A stretch of 64,000 bases of DNA from Desulfovibrio sp. Marseille-P6017 (GCA_900604495.1 UWOR01000003.1:1-64000); one strand, 5' to 3'. Positions 18,858-28,637 are shown, counted from the stretch's first letter. Translations and numbers: made by a program. Notes: generated from the letters alone by a model not told the origin.

Positions 18858-19355
18858 TTAACAACTTAACTCTAGTTCTCTATAGTGATCTAATATCTCA
18901 GTGACTTGATCAGGTGTTGCATGTCCATGAACTTTGCCATTTACAACAACAACTGGAGCAAGGCCGCATGCACCAACACATCTTAAGCCTTCTAGAGTAA
19001 ACTTAAGGTCTTTAGTAGTTTCACCAGCTTTTATGCCTAATTGTTTTTCGAATTCAGCCATTATTTTATCTGAGCCTTTAACAAAACAAACAGTACCTAG
19101 ACAAACGCTAATTTTATATTCTCCGATTGGCTCGGTAGTAAAGTAAGAATAGAAACTTACAACTCCATAAACTTTAGCAGGAGAAACATCTAATTTTTTA
19201 GCTATGTGAAGTTGAACTTCTTTTGGAAGATATCCAAAAATTCCTTGGGCAGTGTGTAAAACTTGAATTAAAGCTCCTTTTTTTGATGGAAGAGATTCGA
19301 TAAAGGTATCTAACTCTTCAAACAAATTTTTGTTTTTAGAAACAAAATCGCACAT
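18858..19355 (-). CDS. hydC: Hydrogenase [2Fe-2S] subunit (HydC/HndA, NuoE-like)
   Basis: A 165-residue thioredoxin-like [2Fe-2S] protein, the small partner of HydB. The cluster ligands are visible as CLGTVC and CVGACGLAP. The helical N terminus (ALIQVLHTAQGIFGYLPKEV) is typical of NuoE. It is the promoter-proximal gene of the leftward hydCBA operon, with GGGGG before its ATG. Confidence 0.95.
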   Translation of the reverse strand: MCDFVSKNKNLFEELDTFIESLPSKKGALIQVLHTAQGIFGYLPKEVQLHIAKKLDVSPAKVYGVVSFYSYFTTEPIGEYKISVCLGTVCFVKGSDKIMAEFEKQLGIKAGETTKDLKFTLEGLRCVGACGLAPVVVVNGKVHGHATPDQVTEILDHYRELELSC

Positions 19356-19701
19356 AAAAATCCCCCTTTTTCAATTTAAAGTTATTATATAAAATAATTA
19401 ACTGGCTAAATAAAGTAAAAAATAAATTGATTTAAAATTTTGAGAATTAAACGAAGTTGATGAGTTTTATGAAATGCAAAGATGAGTTAAATTTTTTTGA
19501 GAAACTATATTTTCATTATAGTATAAAAGTGATTTTAATAGTTAAGATAATTAATAAAAAATTAATATAAATAAAATAAAAACTTAGATTTAAATTAATT
19601 AAATATATACTCTACAACTCATTATAATAAAAAATACTCTTAAATGCATTAAATATAATGATAATTAAGAGTATTTTTATTTTATTACATATTAAAAATA
19701 T
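19356..19701. other. Intergenic region upstream of hydCBA
   Basis: This 346-base, very AT-rich stretch holds candidate leftward promoters for hydCBA: TATAAT read on the minus strand at 19384-19389, and another at 19515-19520 with a longer leader. Neither has a convincing -35 element. At the right end lies the cls terminator (19632-19681). No open frame or RNA gene is recognised. Confidence 0.55.
19632..19681. terminator. Terminator of cls
   Basis: AAATACTCTTAA (19632-19643) pairs with TTAAGAGTATTT (19665-19676). Read leftward, the hairpin is followed by a T-rich tract and lies just after the cls stop codon. Confidence 0.75.
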
Positions 19702-21186
19702 TTATAGAAGAGGAGATAATAGTCTTGAAACTGCTTCTTTAATTATTATTAGCTTAGGTCTAGAGTTGTACATATCTATTGTCATTTGTTTAGAATTAGT
19801 AATATCTTTTTCAAAAATATTTCTTTGTTTTATAGAAACTTCTTTAGAGTAAATAAATGCATTTACTTCAAAGTTTAGTTCAAAACTTCGAATATCCATG
19901 TTTGCAGTACCAATAGAGCATACTGCATCATCTATAACAATTGTCTTAGCATGTAAAAATGCATTATCACCATAAGTGTATATTTTAGCGCCAAATTTTA
20001 ATAGTTCACCTGCATATGAGCAAGATGCCCAATATACAAATGGATGGTCTGGCTTAGAAGGAATCATTATTCGAACATCTACACCAGATAAACATGCAAT
20101 TTTTAGTGAGTCAATTAAAGTTCTATCTAATATAAGATATGGAGTTTGGATATAGATATATTTTCTAGCTTTTTGAATCATTTTTATATAGCCATATTTT
20201 ATTTCATCTAGTTCAGTTATATCAGGACCACTAGAAACTATTTGTATACCAACGTTATTCGATGATTTATTATAGTATATATTAGAACCTTGGGATTTAG
20301 TAAAATACTTAGATAAATCTAGATTTTCTTGCGTTGTATATCTCCAATCTAGTATGAACCTAGTATTTAAATCTACTATGCAATCTCCAGTAAGCTTTAA
20401 ATGTGTATCTCTCCATTCACCAAATTTAGGGTCTTTACCCAAATATTCATCACCAATGTTATTTCCACCAACATAAGCAATATTACCGTCAATAACTACT
20501 ATTTTACGGTGATTTCTATAATTTAAATTAAAGTTTACAATTTTCATTAAAGATGGGAAGAAAGCCCCTGTTTTAACTCCGCTTTTTTTTAGTTTAAGTA
20601 ATGTTTTTTCAGATAGTAATCTACTACCAACAGCATCATATATAAGCCTAACCTCTACGCCACTTTTTGCTTTTTCACAAAGAATATCAATTATCTCGCT
20701 TCCAATAACGTCATCTTTAAAAATATAAAATTGTATATTAATATAATTTTTAGCATTTTTTAATTCATATAAAAGAGAATCAAAGAAATCTCGTGATTTG
20801 TCGAATATATCGACACTATTATTATTAGTATAATGAGCATTATTTGAATTAGTAAGAGCATCTATCATATCTATATTATCTCTTAGATTTTCGTCTAACA
20901 TAGAACTACATTTTAACCTAGCTTTAGTTTCTGCTATATTTTTTTTGATGATTTTATCTTCTTGTTCCTTAATTTTAAACATATTATCTTTACGTACACC
21001 TCTACCTACTAGTATGTACATTACAATACCTACAGCAGGGAGTGTGGTAAGTACTGCTGTCCAAGCTACTATTGTTTCGATACTACGTTTTTCTCTAAAT
21101 ATTAAGTTTAAAATAATTAAGAAATTGATTATATATATGGATGTTGCAATTATTTCATAAGCTGAATTTTGTAAAAATGATAACAA
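19702..21186 (-). CDS. cls: Cardiolipin synthase
   Basis: A phospholipase-D superfamily enzyme that joins phosphatidylglycerol units to cardiolipin at the membrane. Two HKD motifs are present: HRKIVVIDGNIAYVGG and HAKTIVIDDAVCSIGT. Two or three membrane segments lie at the N terminus. I place the start at TTG 21186 (494 aa) because AGGAGGTG lies seven bases before it; an ATG 33 bases further upstream would put this ribosome-binding site inside the gene. It is transcribed alone. Confidence 0.92.
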   Translation of the reverse strand: MLSFLQNSAYEIIATSIYIINFLIILNLIFREKRSIETIVAWTAVLTTLPAVGIVMYILVGRGVRKDNMFKIKEQEDKIIKKNIAETKARLKCSSMLDENLRDNIDMIDALTNSNNAHYTNNNSVDIFDKSRDFFDSLLYELKNAKNYINIQFYIFKDDVIGSEIIDILCEKAKSGVEVRLIYDAVGSRLLSEKTLLKLKKSGVKTGAFFPSLMKIVNFNLNYRNHRKIVVIDGNIAYVGGNNIGDEYLGKDPKFGEWRDTHLKLTGDCIVDLNTRFILDWRYTTQENLDLSKYFTKSQGSNIYYNKSSNNVGIQIVSSGPDITELDEIKYGYIKMIQKARKYIYIQTPYLILDRTLIDSLKIACLSGVDVRIMIPSKPDHPFVYWASCSYAGELLKFGAKIYTYGDNAFLHAKTIVIDDAVCSIGTANMDIRSFELNFEVNAFIYSKEVSIKQRNIFEKDITNSKQMTIDMYNSRPKLIIIKEAVSRLLSPLL

Positions 21187-21281
21187 TAAAGCACCTCCTA
21201 AAAATACATTTATTACCATTATATAAAATAAGTGGACAATAAAAAAGAATAATTTATAATCATAGAATAAACAATAAACAA

Positions 21282-21320
21282 AAAGAGATTGAACTATCTT
21301 GTATAGAACAATCTCTTTAT
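21282..21320. terminator. Terminator of the leftward FNT gene
   Basis: AAAGAGATTGAACTAT (21282-21297) pairs with ATAGAACAATCTCTTT (21303-21318) with two mismatches. Read leftward it ends in a T-run, just after the stop of the FNT gene at 21333. Confidence 0.85.
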
Positions 21321-21332
21321 TATATATTTCAA

Positions 21333-22199
21333 TTAAGCAGCTTTATTTTCAGAAGCTACATTTTTATCTTCTTTTATATATAAGAAGTAGTATACACCAG
21401 CTACAAATATAGCTCCACCTAATATATTACCTATAGTAACAGGTATTAAGTTGTTCATGAACATACTAGGTATATTTAACTTAGCAGCTTCTTCTGCAGT
21501 TTTATGAGCAGCTTCTAAGTATACAGGGTTAGATTTAGCAAATAACCCAGCAAAGAAGTAAGCCATGTTTGCAACACAGTGTTCAAATCCAGTACATACG
21601 AATAAGAATATACCGAAGAATCCAGTTAAAACTTTTCCAGTAACATCTTTAGCACCATAAGTCATCCAAACAGTAGCACATACTATCCAGTTACATAATA
21701 TACCAGAAGCTATAGCAGCACCCCAGCTGAATCCTAATTTACCGATAGCATTTTTAACTATAACACCACCGTATAAACCAGCACTCCAATCAAATACACC
21801 AGATAGACTTACTAACCAAGCAACTAGTGCTCCACCAATTAAGTTACCTATCCAAACTAAAGCCCAGTTCTTGAATGCTTGTCCCCAAGTAACTCTTTTC
21901 TTTAGAGCAGCTAAAGTTATAAGTATGTTACCTGTAAATAAATCCGCACCAGCTATTAAAACAAATATAAGACCTGCTGGGAACATAAGACCTGCTAAAG
22001 CTTTCCCTAATCCGTAAGTTGCAGGGTTTGCTAATAAATTGTAAGCTGCAGCTACTGAACCTAAAGCACCAAAAGCTATATATGCTCCTGCCATGAAAGC
22101 AGATGCTAAAACTTTTTTAGTAGGTGTAGTTGCTTTTTTTACACCAGCTTCAATAGTATATTGAGCTATTTCTGCTGGAGCTAACATCATTTTTGACAT
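21333..22199 (-). CDS. Formate/nitrite transporter family channel (FocA-like)
   Basis: A 288-residue FNT-family membrane protein with six expected membrane segments. Signature regions include FVLIAGADLFTGNILI (Omega-loop region) and FEHCVANMAYF, with the conserved pore histidine. The stretch WGQAFKNWALVWIGNLIGG is close to FocA proteins. The family carries formate, nitrite, hydrosulfide or similar small anions; formate is suggested by the formate dehydrogenase operon in the window but is not proven. It is divergent from a second FNT gene. AGGAGG precedes its ATG. Confidence 0.9.
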   Translation of the reverse strand: MSKMMLAPAEIAQYTIEAGVKKATTPTKKVLASAFMAGAYIAFGALGSVAAAYNLLANPATYGLGKALAGLMFPAGLIFVLIAGADLFTGNILITLAALKKRVTWGQAFKNWALVWIGNLIGGALVAWLVSLSGVFDWSAGLYGGVIVKNAIGKLGFSWGAAIASGILCNWIVCATVWMTYGAKDVTGKVLTGFFGIFLFVCTGFEHCVANMAYFFAGLFAKSNPVYLEAAHKTAEEAAKLNIPSMFMNNLIPVTIGNILGGAIFVAGVYYFLYIKEDKNVASENKAA

Positions 22200-22499
22200 T
22201 ATAATTCCTCCTAAATATTTTATTTTTTATAAATTTTTATAAATTTCTACTTGAATATATTTAATTTTACACAACTTTAATTATTATACAATAAAAGATA
22301 TATTTTGTATACATTAAACAATGCATTATTTGTGTTTATAGATAAGGAAACTTTTTCAAATAAAGAAGTAGGAAAATGATTATATATGTAAAATGAAAAT
22401 AATGTATACATGATTTGAATTTTAATATAATATAAAAACTAATGATATAATTAAAATGTATTAAAAATATGCCTAAGCTAAATAAAAGGGGGGAATTTT
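22200..22499. other. Divergent promoter region between two FNT genes
   Basis: The 300-base region carries promoters for both genes. TGTATACAT occurs twice, at 22306-22314 and 22403-22411, in the same orientation and 97 bases apart. The first overlaps the -35 region of the leftward promoter. It could be a shared operator; the regulator is unknown. No coding sequence is visible. Confidence 0.6.
22283..22311 (-). promoter_or_regulatory. Promoter of the leftward FNT gene
   Basis: On the minus strand TATACA (22311-22306) and TATAAT (22288-22283) are 17 bases apart. The -35 element matches the consensus at four of six positions. The leader to the ATG would be about 75 bases. Confidence 0.6.
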
Positions 22500-23294
22500 A
22501 TGGACAAAAAATTCTTAACACCCGGGGAAGTAGCTAAAGCAACAATTAATGCAGGGGTAAAAAAGGCAAATCTTTCAACTAAGTCAACGATTCTTTTAGG
22601 TATGTTAGCAGGTTTTTTTATAGGCCTAGGAGGTTTAGCGAATATAATAATAAGTCAATCTATAACAGATATAGGAATAGCGAAATTTCTAGGCGCTGCT
22701 GTGTTCCCTGTTGGACTTATGCTTGTTGTGATTTGTGGTGCAGAACTATTTACAGGAAATAACTTAATGACATTAGCTGTTATGGACAAAAAAATAACAT
22801 TAGGAAGAATGTTTAGAAATTGGGGACTTGTATGGTGTGCGAACCTTATAGGATCGTTAGTTTTAGTAGTACTGGTTTATTATTCTAATACATTAACTGG
22901 AGATGCAGCAACTAAAGCAATAGCTATTAGTGAAACAAAAGCAAATTTACCGTTGATAGATGCATTTTTAAGAGGGATATTATGTAATATAGTTGTTGTA
23001 TTAGCAGTATGGTTTGCTACAGCAGGTCAAGACATAATATCAAAAATATTTGCATGTTGGTTTCCTATAATGCTATTTGTTTTATGTGGATTTGAGCATA
23101 GTGTAGCAAATATGTTTTTTGTACCGATGGGAATGGTTTTGGGGGCAAATATAAGTATACAAAGTTTTATTATAACTTTAATTATTGTAACTTTGGGTAA
23201 TATCGTTGGAGGTGCCTTAATAATTCCATTAACATACTATAACTGTTATATAAAAAATAATGACCAAAAAGCAGTAGGCAATTTTATAAAATAA
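22500..23294 (+). CDS. Formate/nitrite transporter family channel (second copy)
   Basis: A 264-residue FNT protein that differs clearly from its divergent neighbour and so is not a recent duplicate. It keeps the N-terminal pattern LTPGEVAKATINAGVKKA, the Omega-loop region ICGAELFTGNNLMTL and the pore histidine in GFEHSVANMFF. Six membrane segments are expected. GGGGGG precedes ATG 22500. Substrate is not determinable; two FNT copies may separate import from export or handle different anions. Confidence 0.9.
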   Translation: MDKKFLTPGEVAKATINAGVKKANLSTKSTILLGMLAGFFIGLGGLANIIISQSITDIGIAKFLGAAVFPVGLMLVVICGAELFTGNNLMTLAVMDKKITLGRMFRNWGLVWCANLIGSLVLVVLVYYSNTLTGDAATKAIAISETKANLPLIDAFLRGILCNIVVVLAVWFATAGQDIISKIFACWFPIMLFVLCGFEHSVANMFFVPMGMVLGANISIQSFIITLIIVTLGNIVGGALIIPLTYYNCYIKNNDQKAVGNFIK

Positions 23295-23308
23295 AATATA
23301 GAAAGTTT

Positions 23309-23345
23309 GGGCAATATCCTTGGATATATGCCCTTTTTTATTATT
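23309..23345 (+). terminator. Terminator of the rightward FNT gene
   Basis: GGGCAATATCC pairs with GGATATATGCCC, with a one-base bulge, followed by TTTTTTATTATTTTT. Confidence 0.85.
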
Positions 23346-23465
23346 TTTACTTCTTTAATATATATTGTTATTTTTTTTTTTATACATTATTATATTAAAT
23401 ATATAAATTTAATATAGTTAAATATAGAAAAGATGAATAAATAGTGTAAACTAGGAGGAAATATA

Positions 23466-24380
23466 ATGAATAAGCAGCATATATACGAAAGTTTATTAAA
23501 TATAATAGATAAAAATAATATAAAGGTCGATGAACCTATGAAAAAACACATATCATTTAGAGTAGGTGGCCCAGCTGATATATTAGTTAAACCACAATCT
23601 GAAGAAGAATTAAGTGCTGTAGTTAAATTAATAAAAGAAGAGAATATACCATACCTAATAATTGGAAATGGTTCAAATCTTTTAGTTAAAGATGGTGGAA
23701 TAAGAGGTATAGTTATAGAATTATCTGACAACTTTAATGATTTTGAAATAAATGGTAACTTAGTTAATATTCAGTCTGGTGCATTACTTTCAATAGTAGG
23801 TAAAGCTGTTTTAAGGGAAGAATTAAAAGGATTTGAATTTGCAGCAGGTATACCAGGGACTTTAGGTGGAGCATTAGCAATGAATGCTGGAGCTTATGGT
23901 GGAGAGATGAAGAATATAGTTAAGTCTGTTAGACTTATGGATATGGATGGAAATATACATGAGTTTTCAAATGAAGATATGGAATTCGAATATAGAAAAA
24001 GTATTTTATCAAGAGAAAGCTATATAGTTTTATCAGCAATAATAGAATTAGAAAAAGGTAATTATGATGATATAAAGAATACAATGGCTGATTTTACGCA
24101 AAGAAGAGTAACAAAACAACCACTAAGCTTACCTAGCGCAGGAAGTACTTTTAAAAGACCAACTGGATATTTTGCAGGAAAATTAATAGAAGATAGTGGA
24201 CTGAGAGGGCTTACGTTAAGGGGTGCTCAGGTATCTGAAAAGCATTGTGGATTTGTTGTCAATCTAGGAAATGCAACAGCAAAAGATATTTTAGACTTAA
24301 TGTATGTTGTTAAGAGTACAGTAAATTCAAAATATGGGGTAATGTTAGAGGAAGAAGTCAAAATACTTGGAGAGGATTAA
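23466..24380 (+). CDS. murB: UDP-N-acetylenolpyruvoylglucosamine reductase
   Basis: MurB is the FAD enzyme that reduces UDP-GlcNAc-enolpyruvate to UDP-MurNAc in peptidoglycan synthesis. The 304-residue protein shows the FAD-binding GNGSNLLVKDGGIRG and AGIPGTLGGALAMNAGAYGG, and the catalytic-Ser region PSAGSTFKRP. GGAGG lies before ATG 23466. It leads a run with the PHP hydrolase (2-base gap), rapZ and yvcK. Confidence 0.96.
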   Translation: MNKQHIYESLLNIIDKNNIKVDEPMKKHISFRVGGPADILVKPQSEEELSAVVKLIKEENIPYLIIGNGSNLLVKDGGIRGIVIELSDNFNDFEINGNLVNIQSGALLSIVGKAVLREELKGFEFAAGIPGTLGGALAMNAGAYGGEMKNIVKSVRLMDMDGNIHEFSNEDMEFEYRKSILSRESYIVLSAIIELEKGNYDDIKNTMADFTQRRVTKQPLSLPSAGSTFKRPTGYFAGKLIEDSGLRGLTLRGAQVSEKHCGFVVNLGNATAKDILDLMYVVKSTVNSKYGVMLEEEVKILGED

Positions 24381-24382
24381 AA

Positions 24383-25096
24383 ATGCAAATACTAGCAGAT
24401 TACCATACTCATACAATTTATAGTCATGGGAAAGGAACTATAGAAGATAATGTTAAGGTAGCTATATCAAAGGGAATTAAAACTATAGGTATATCTGATC
24501 ATGGATATAAGCATTTAGCTTATGGCGTTAAATTAAATGATATAGCTAAAATGAGAGATGAGATAGATAAATTGAATGAAAAGTATAAAGATATAAATAT
24601 TCTTTTAGGAATGGAATGTAATATACTAGATGATAAAGGAAATATAGATCTTAGCGATAAGTTTGAGAATAAATTGGATTATGTAATGGCTGGATATCAT
24701 TTTGGATCAACACCTAGAGATTTAAGAGGTATGATTAATCATTGTGATAACTATATAATAAAAAGTGAAAAAGCTAAAGAACATAATACGAAATCAATTA
24801 TAGAAGCTATGAGAAATAACAATATTTTTATAATTACTCATCCTGGAGATAAAGGGGATGTTTATATAGAAGAAATTGCAAAGGCAGCAAATCAGACTAA
24901 TACTAGATTAGAGGTTAATAGTAGTCATGGTTATTTAAATGTAGAGCAGTTAAAGTTAATAAAACATTTAAAAAATAAACTGATAATTGGATCTGATGCT
25001 CATGTGTCTAATAATGTAGGTAATTTTAAATTAGCAATTGATATTCTAGAGAAAGCAGAAATAGATATGTCATTAGTGGAAAATATTAGATTGTGA
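24383..25096 (+). CDS. PHP-domain phosphoesterase (YcdX-like)
   Basis: A 237-residue PHP-family metal hydrolase. The metal-binding motifs are DYHTHTIYSHGKG at the N terminus, ISDHGYKH, GMECNILD, ITHPGDKG and GSDAHV near the C terminus. The family includes histidinol-phosphatase-like and YcdX-type phosphatases, so the substrate is unknown. There is no his operon nearby. Its position between murB and rapZ is a common clostridial arrangement. Confidence 0.8.
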   Translation: MQILADYHTHTIYSHGKGTIEDNVKVAISKGIKTIGISDHGYKHLAYGVKLNDIAKMRDEIDKLNEKYKDINILLGMECNILDDKGNIDLSDKFENKLDYVMAGYHFGSTPRDLRGMINHCDNYIIKSEKAKEHNTKSIIEAMRNNNIFIITHPGDKGDVYIEEIAKAANQTNTRLEVNSSHGYLNVEQLKLIKHLKNKLIIGSDAHVSNNVGNFKLAIDILEKAEIDMSLVENIRL

Positions 25097-25113
25097 TAGG
25101 GGGAAGAATCAGC

Positions 25114-25971
25114 ATGAAATTTGTAATAGTAACAGGTCTTTCTGGATCTGGAAAAAGTGAAGCAATGAGAGCATTAGAAGATATGGGATTTTATTGTGTA
25201 GATAATTTACCTCCTGCATTAATAACTAAATTTGCAGAATTATGTTATCAGCCAAACTCAAGCATCGATAAGGTAGCCTTAGGAATTGATATAAGGGGAA
25301 GAAAGTTTTTTGAAGCTCTTCATGAAAGTTTAAATTATTTACGCAGCGCAAATTATAAATATGAAATGATGTATTTAGATTGTTCTGATAGTGTTTTATT
25401 AAGAAGATATAAGATGACTAGGAGAAATCATCCATTAGCTAAAAATACTCAAATTCCAGATGGAATAAAAATGGAAAGAACTATAATGGAGCCATTAAAG
25501 GAAATTTCAGATTGTATAATAGATACATCTAATATGAAGCCAAAGGATTTAAAAGAAGAAATAGGTAAGATATATTGCGATGGTGATAACAATCAAAATT
25601 TAACTATATCTGTAGTTTCATTTGGATTTAAACATGGAATTCCTGCTGATTGTGATTTGGTATTTGATGTTAGATTCCTACCAAATCCATATTATATAGA
25701 AGAACTAAGACCGAAAACTGGTGATGATCAAGACGTAAGAGATTATGTAATGAATTCTAAGGTTAGTGAAGAATTCTACACTAAACTTTTAGACATGATA
25801 AACTTCTTAGTTCCTCAATATGTAGAAGAAGGAAAGCATCACTTAGTAATAGGTATTGGTTGTACAGGAGGAAGACACAGATCAGTAACTATATCAAATT
25901 TAATATATGATGATTTATTGAACAAAGGATATAGAGTAATTAAAAAACATAGAGATTCTATGCTTAGATAA
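25114..25971 (+). CDS. rapZ: RapZ/YvcJ P-loop nucleotide-binding protein
   Basis: A 285-residue member of the RapZ family, which binds nucleotides and, in E. coli, guides decay of the GlmZ RNA to control amino-sugar synthesis. In Firmicutes (YvcJ) the role is less clear. It shows Walker [12 protein letters not shown] at the N terminus and GIGCTGGRHRSVTISN near the C terminus. ATG 25114, about 10 bases after AGGGGG, is preferred over the GTG at 25093, which lies upstream of the ribosome-binding site. Confidence 0.92.
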   Translation: MKFVIVTGLSGSGKSEAMRALEDMGFYCVDNLPPALITKFAELCYQPNSSIDKVALGIDIRGRKFFEALHESLNYLRSANYKYEMMYLDCSDSVLLRRYKMTRRNHPLAKNTQIPDGIKMERTIMEPLKEISDCIIDTSNMKPKDLKEEIGKIYCDGDNNQNLTISVVSFGFKHGIPADCDLVFDVRFLPNPYYIEELRPKTGDDQDVRDYVMNSKVSEEFYTKLLDMINFLVPQYVEEGKHHLVIGIGCTGGRHRSVTISNLIYDDLLNKGYRVIKKHRDSMLR

Positions 25972-25984
25972 TTTGGAGGAGTTT

Positions 25985-27094
25985 ATGGAAACCATAATAA
26001 TGATAATAGGTATTATCGGATGGATTTGTCTATTTGTGTCTCTATATCTATATAAAAAGTTAAAAAAAGAAAAATATAAATTATTAAAATCGTCTGTTGA
26101 AGAAAGTAAAGGACCTAAAGTAGTTGTTATTGGAGGTGGAACAGGCCAATCTATTTTTTTGAGAGGCCTAAAACAATATACTCAAAATATTACTGCAATA
26201 GTAACTGTTGCAGATGATGGTGGAGGTTCAGGTGTTTTAAGAGAGGATTTAGGCATGTTGCCTCCTGGGGATATAAGAAACTGCCTACTAGCACTTGCAA
26301 ATATAGAGCCAACAATGAATGAGGTTATGCAATATAGATTCACTGAAGGTAACTTAAAGGGACAAAGCTTTGGAAATTTATTTATTGCAGCGATGAATGG
26401 GTTATATGGAAATTTTGAAACAGCCGTATACAAAATGAGTGAGATATTTGCTATAACAGGACGTGTTCTTCCTGTTACCTTGCAAGATGTAAATTTGACA
26501 GCTAAATTAAAAAATGGAAGTGTAGTAAAAGGAGAGTCTAGAATACCGATAGAGGTTAAATCTCAAAAATCTGGTATAGAAAAGATAACCCTAGATCCAC
26601 TGGATGTGACTCCTTTAGAAGAGGTAATAACATCTATAAATAATGCGGACATAATTGTTATGGGGCCAGGCAGTTTATACACAAGTATAATTCCAAATTT
26701 GCTCGTGAAAGATGTAGTTAAAGCTATAAAAAAATCTAGTGCACCCAAAATTTATATATCAAATGTCATGACACAACCTGGTGAAACTGAAGGTTATAAT
26801 GTGTTAGATCATATCAATGCTATAGTTAAGCATACAGGTAAAAATCTAATAGATTATGTAATTGTTAATAATGAAATACTTCCAGATGATATTTTTAAAA
26901 AATATAAAAAAGATGGGGCAGAACAAGTTTTATTAGATGAAAATCAGATAAAGCAATTAGATGAAATGAGTATAAAAATTATAGAAGATAATTTGGTTGA
27001 AGTTAAGAAAAATTATATTAGACATGATGCACATCATATTGCTAATATAATTGTTGACTTGGCACTAAGTCATAATTATGACAATGATAAGTAA
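25985..27094 (+). CDS. yvcK: YvcK/GlmR family cell-wall/central-carbon regulator
   Basis: A 369-residue YvcK (GlmR) protein, which binds UDP-GlcNAc in B. subtilis and adjusts carbon flow into the cell wall. It has an N-terminal membrane segment (residues ~2-22), followed by the core motifs VIGGGTGQSIFLRG and VADDGGGSGVLRED, and MGPGSLYTSIIPNLLV. GGAGGA at 25975-25980 selects ATG 25985 over a TTG at 25973 that overlaps it. The membrane anchor is absent in the B. subtilis protein but common in clostridia. It follows rapZ closely. Confidence 0.92.
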   Translation: METIIMIIGIIGWICLFVSLYLYKKLKKEKYKLLKSSVEESKGPKVVVIGGGTGQSIFLRGLKQYTQNITAIVTVADDGGGSGVLREDLGMLPPGDIRNCLLALANIEPTMNEVMQYRFTEGNLKGQSFGNLFIAAMNGLYGNFETAVYKMSEIFAITGRVLPVTLQDVNLTAKLKNGSVVKGESRIPIEVKSQKSGIEKITLDPLDVTPLEEVITSINNADIIVMGPGSLYTSIIPNLLVKDVVKAIKKSSAPKIYISNVMTQPGETEGYNVLDHINAIVKHTGKNLIDYVIVNNEILPDDIFKKYKKDGAEQVLLDENQIKQLDEMSIKIIEDNLVEVKKNYIRHDAHHIANIIVDLALSHNYDNDK

Positions 27095-27159
27095 AAAAGG
27101 ATTTTAAACGTTTATGTAGAAATCCTTATTATTATGTTAGTTTTAAGGAGTGAACATCT

Positions 27160-27585
27160 ATGAGAGAAGAGGTTAGTGCCGGTGGAGTAGTATTGTTTGG
27201 AAATGCCATTCTTTTACTGAGGAAGTTTAATGGAGATTGGGTTTTACCTAAAGGAAAAGTAGAAGAAGGCGAAAATAAACAAGAGGCAGCACTAAGAGAA
27301 GTTTTAGAAGAAACAGGCGTTAAGGCAGATATATTAAAATATTTGGGTGAAATACATTACACTTTTAAAGAAAATTGGGATGAGAATAGAGCGGTTCACA
27401 AAACAGTTTTCTGGTACTTAATGAAAGCTAGAAATATGGATACTATACCACAAAAAGAAGAAGGATTTATTGATGCTAAATTTATTCATTTAGATAGAGT
27501 TGTTGATTTAGCTAGATATGATGATGAAAAAGAAATAATAAAGGTAGCCTTACAAGAAATAAAAAAAAGGTTAAAGAATGGATAA
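27160..27585 (+). CDS. Nudix hydrolase
   Basis: A 141-residue MutT/Nudix enzyme that cleaves nucleoside-diphosphate-linked compounds. The Nudix box is clear: GKVEEGENKQEAALREVLEETG fits G-x5-E-x7-RE-x2-EE-x-G, where the glutamates bind metal. The start ATG follows AAGGAG. It lies between yvcK and whiA; a diadenosine-polyphosphate or nucleotide substrate is plausible but cannot be read from sequence. Confidence 0.9.
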   Translation: MREEVSAGGVVLFGNAILLLRKFNGDWVLPKGKVEEGENKQEAALREVLEETGVKADILKYLGEIHYTFKENWDENRAVHKTVFWYLMKARNMDTIPQKEEGFIDAKFIHLDRVVDLARYDDEKEIIKVALQEIKKRLKNG

Positions 27586-27600
27586 TTTATAGGTGATGAT

Positions 27601-28554
27601 ATGTCATTTTCAACTGAAACAAAAAATGAATTAGCGAGAATAATGCCTGAGAATAAAGAATGTAGCTTATGTGAATTATCAGCTATAGTTAAATTAGCAG
27701 GTACCATACAGATTGTTGGCTATAAAAAGTTAAATATAAAAGTGATCACAGAACTAAATTCTATAGCAAGAAAAGTATTTAAATTATTAAAACAAAATTT
27801 TGCTATTAATACCACTATAAGTGTTAATAAAAATCAAATGCTAAAAAGAAATAATAGTTATGTTCTTGTTGTAAAAAATGAAATGGGATCTGAGAAGCTA
27901 TTAAGAGAATTAGGTATTTTGCCATTAGAAGATGCCTTTTATCCAACAGATAAGGTTCCAGAACATCTTCTAAAGAATGATGAATGCATAAGAGCATTTT
28001 TAAGAGGAGCATTTTTAGGAGGAGGATCTATAAGTGATCCTGAAAAAAATTATCATATGGAGTTTGTAACTAATAGTGAAGAATTTGCAAGTTCTTTAAA
28101 AGATCTTATAAACTCTCTAGGTTTTAACTCGAAAATAGTATCAAGAAAAAATAACTACGTGGTATATCTTAAAGAAAGTGAGCAAATATCTGATTTATTA
28201 AGTGTAATAGGAGCTCATAATGCACTTTTAAGTTTACAAAATACAAAAATAGTAAAAGAAATGAGAAATAATGTAAATAGAATTGTTAATTGTGAAACAG
28301 CAAATTTATCAAAAACAGTTAATGCAGCAGTCAGACAAGTGGAGAATATTAGATTTATACAGGAAACTATAGGAATAAATAGTTTGCCAGAAAATTTACA
28401 AGAAATAGCAAGAATCAGAGAAGAATATGAGGATATGACATTGAAAGAATTAGGGGAAATGTTAAATCCACCTATAGGAAAGTCAGGAGTCAATCATAGA
28501 CTTAGAAAAATTGAAGAGATAGCAAATAAGTTAAGAGAAAACACTTATAAATAA
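27601..28554 (+). CDS. whiA: WhiA family DNA-binding protein
   Basis: WhiA (YvcL) affects cell division and chromosome segregation in Firmicutes and is a sporulation regulator in Streptomyces. The 317-residue protein has the LAGLIDADG-like fold region ([16 protein letters not shown]) and a C-terminal helix-turn-helix ([20 protein letters not shown], then [14 protein letters not shown]). It follows the usual rapZ-yvcK-whiA order, with the Nudix gene inserted between. Confidence 0.94.
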   Translation: MSFSTETKNELARIMPENKECSLCELSAIVKLAGTIQIVGYKKLNIKVITELNSIARKVFKLLKQNFAINTTISVNKNQMLKRNNSYVLVVKNEMGSEKLLRELGILPLEDAFYPTDKVPEHLLKNDECIRAFLRGAFLGGGSISDPEKNYHMEFVTNSEEFASSLKDLINSLGFNSKIVSRKNNYVVYLKESEQISDLLSVIGAHNALLSLQNTKIVKEMRNNVNRIVNCETANLSKTVNAAVRQVENIRFIQETIGINSLPENLQEIARIREEYEDMTLKELGEMLNPPIGKSGVNHRLRKIEEIANKLRENTYK

Positions 28555-28585
28555 GGGGTTATATTTTATATAGCCTCTTTTTGTT
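28552..28585 (+). terminator. Terminator after whiA
   Basis: AAGGGGTTATAT pairs with ATATAGCCTCTT with G-U pairs, followed by a T-run, between whiA and dnaE. Confidence 0.7.
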
Positions 28586-28637
28586 TTAATAATAAGGATT
28601 TATGGTAAAATTAAAATTATCAGCGGGAGGTGATATA

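Noticed and set aside
21187..21219. ATG 21219 as start of cls
   Set aside because: The only good ribosome-binding site (AGGAGGTG) lies downstream of it and fits TTG 21186.
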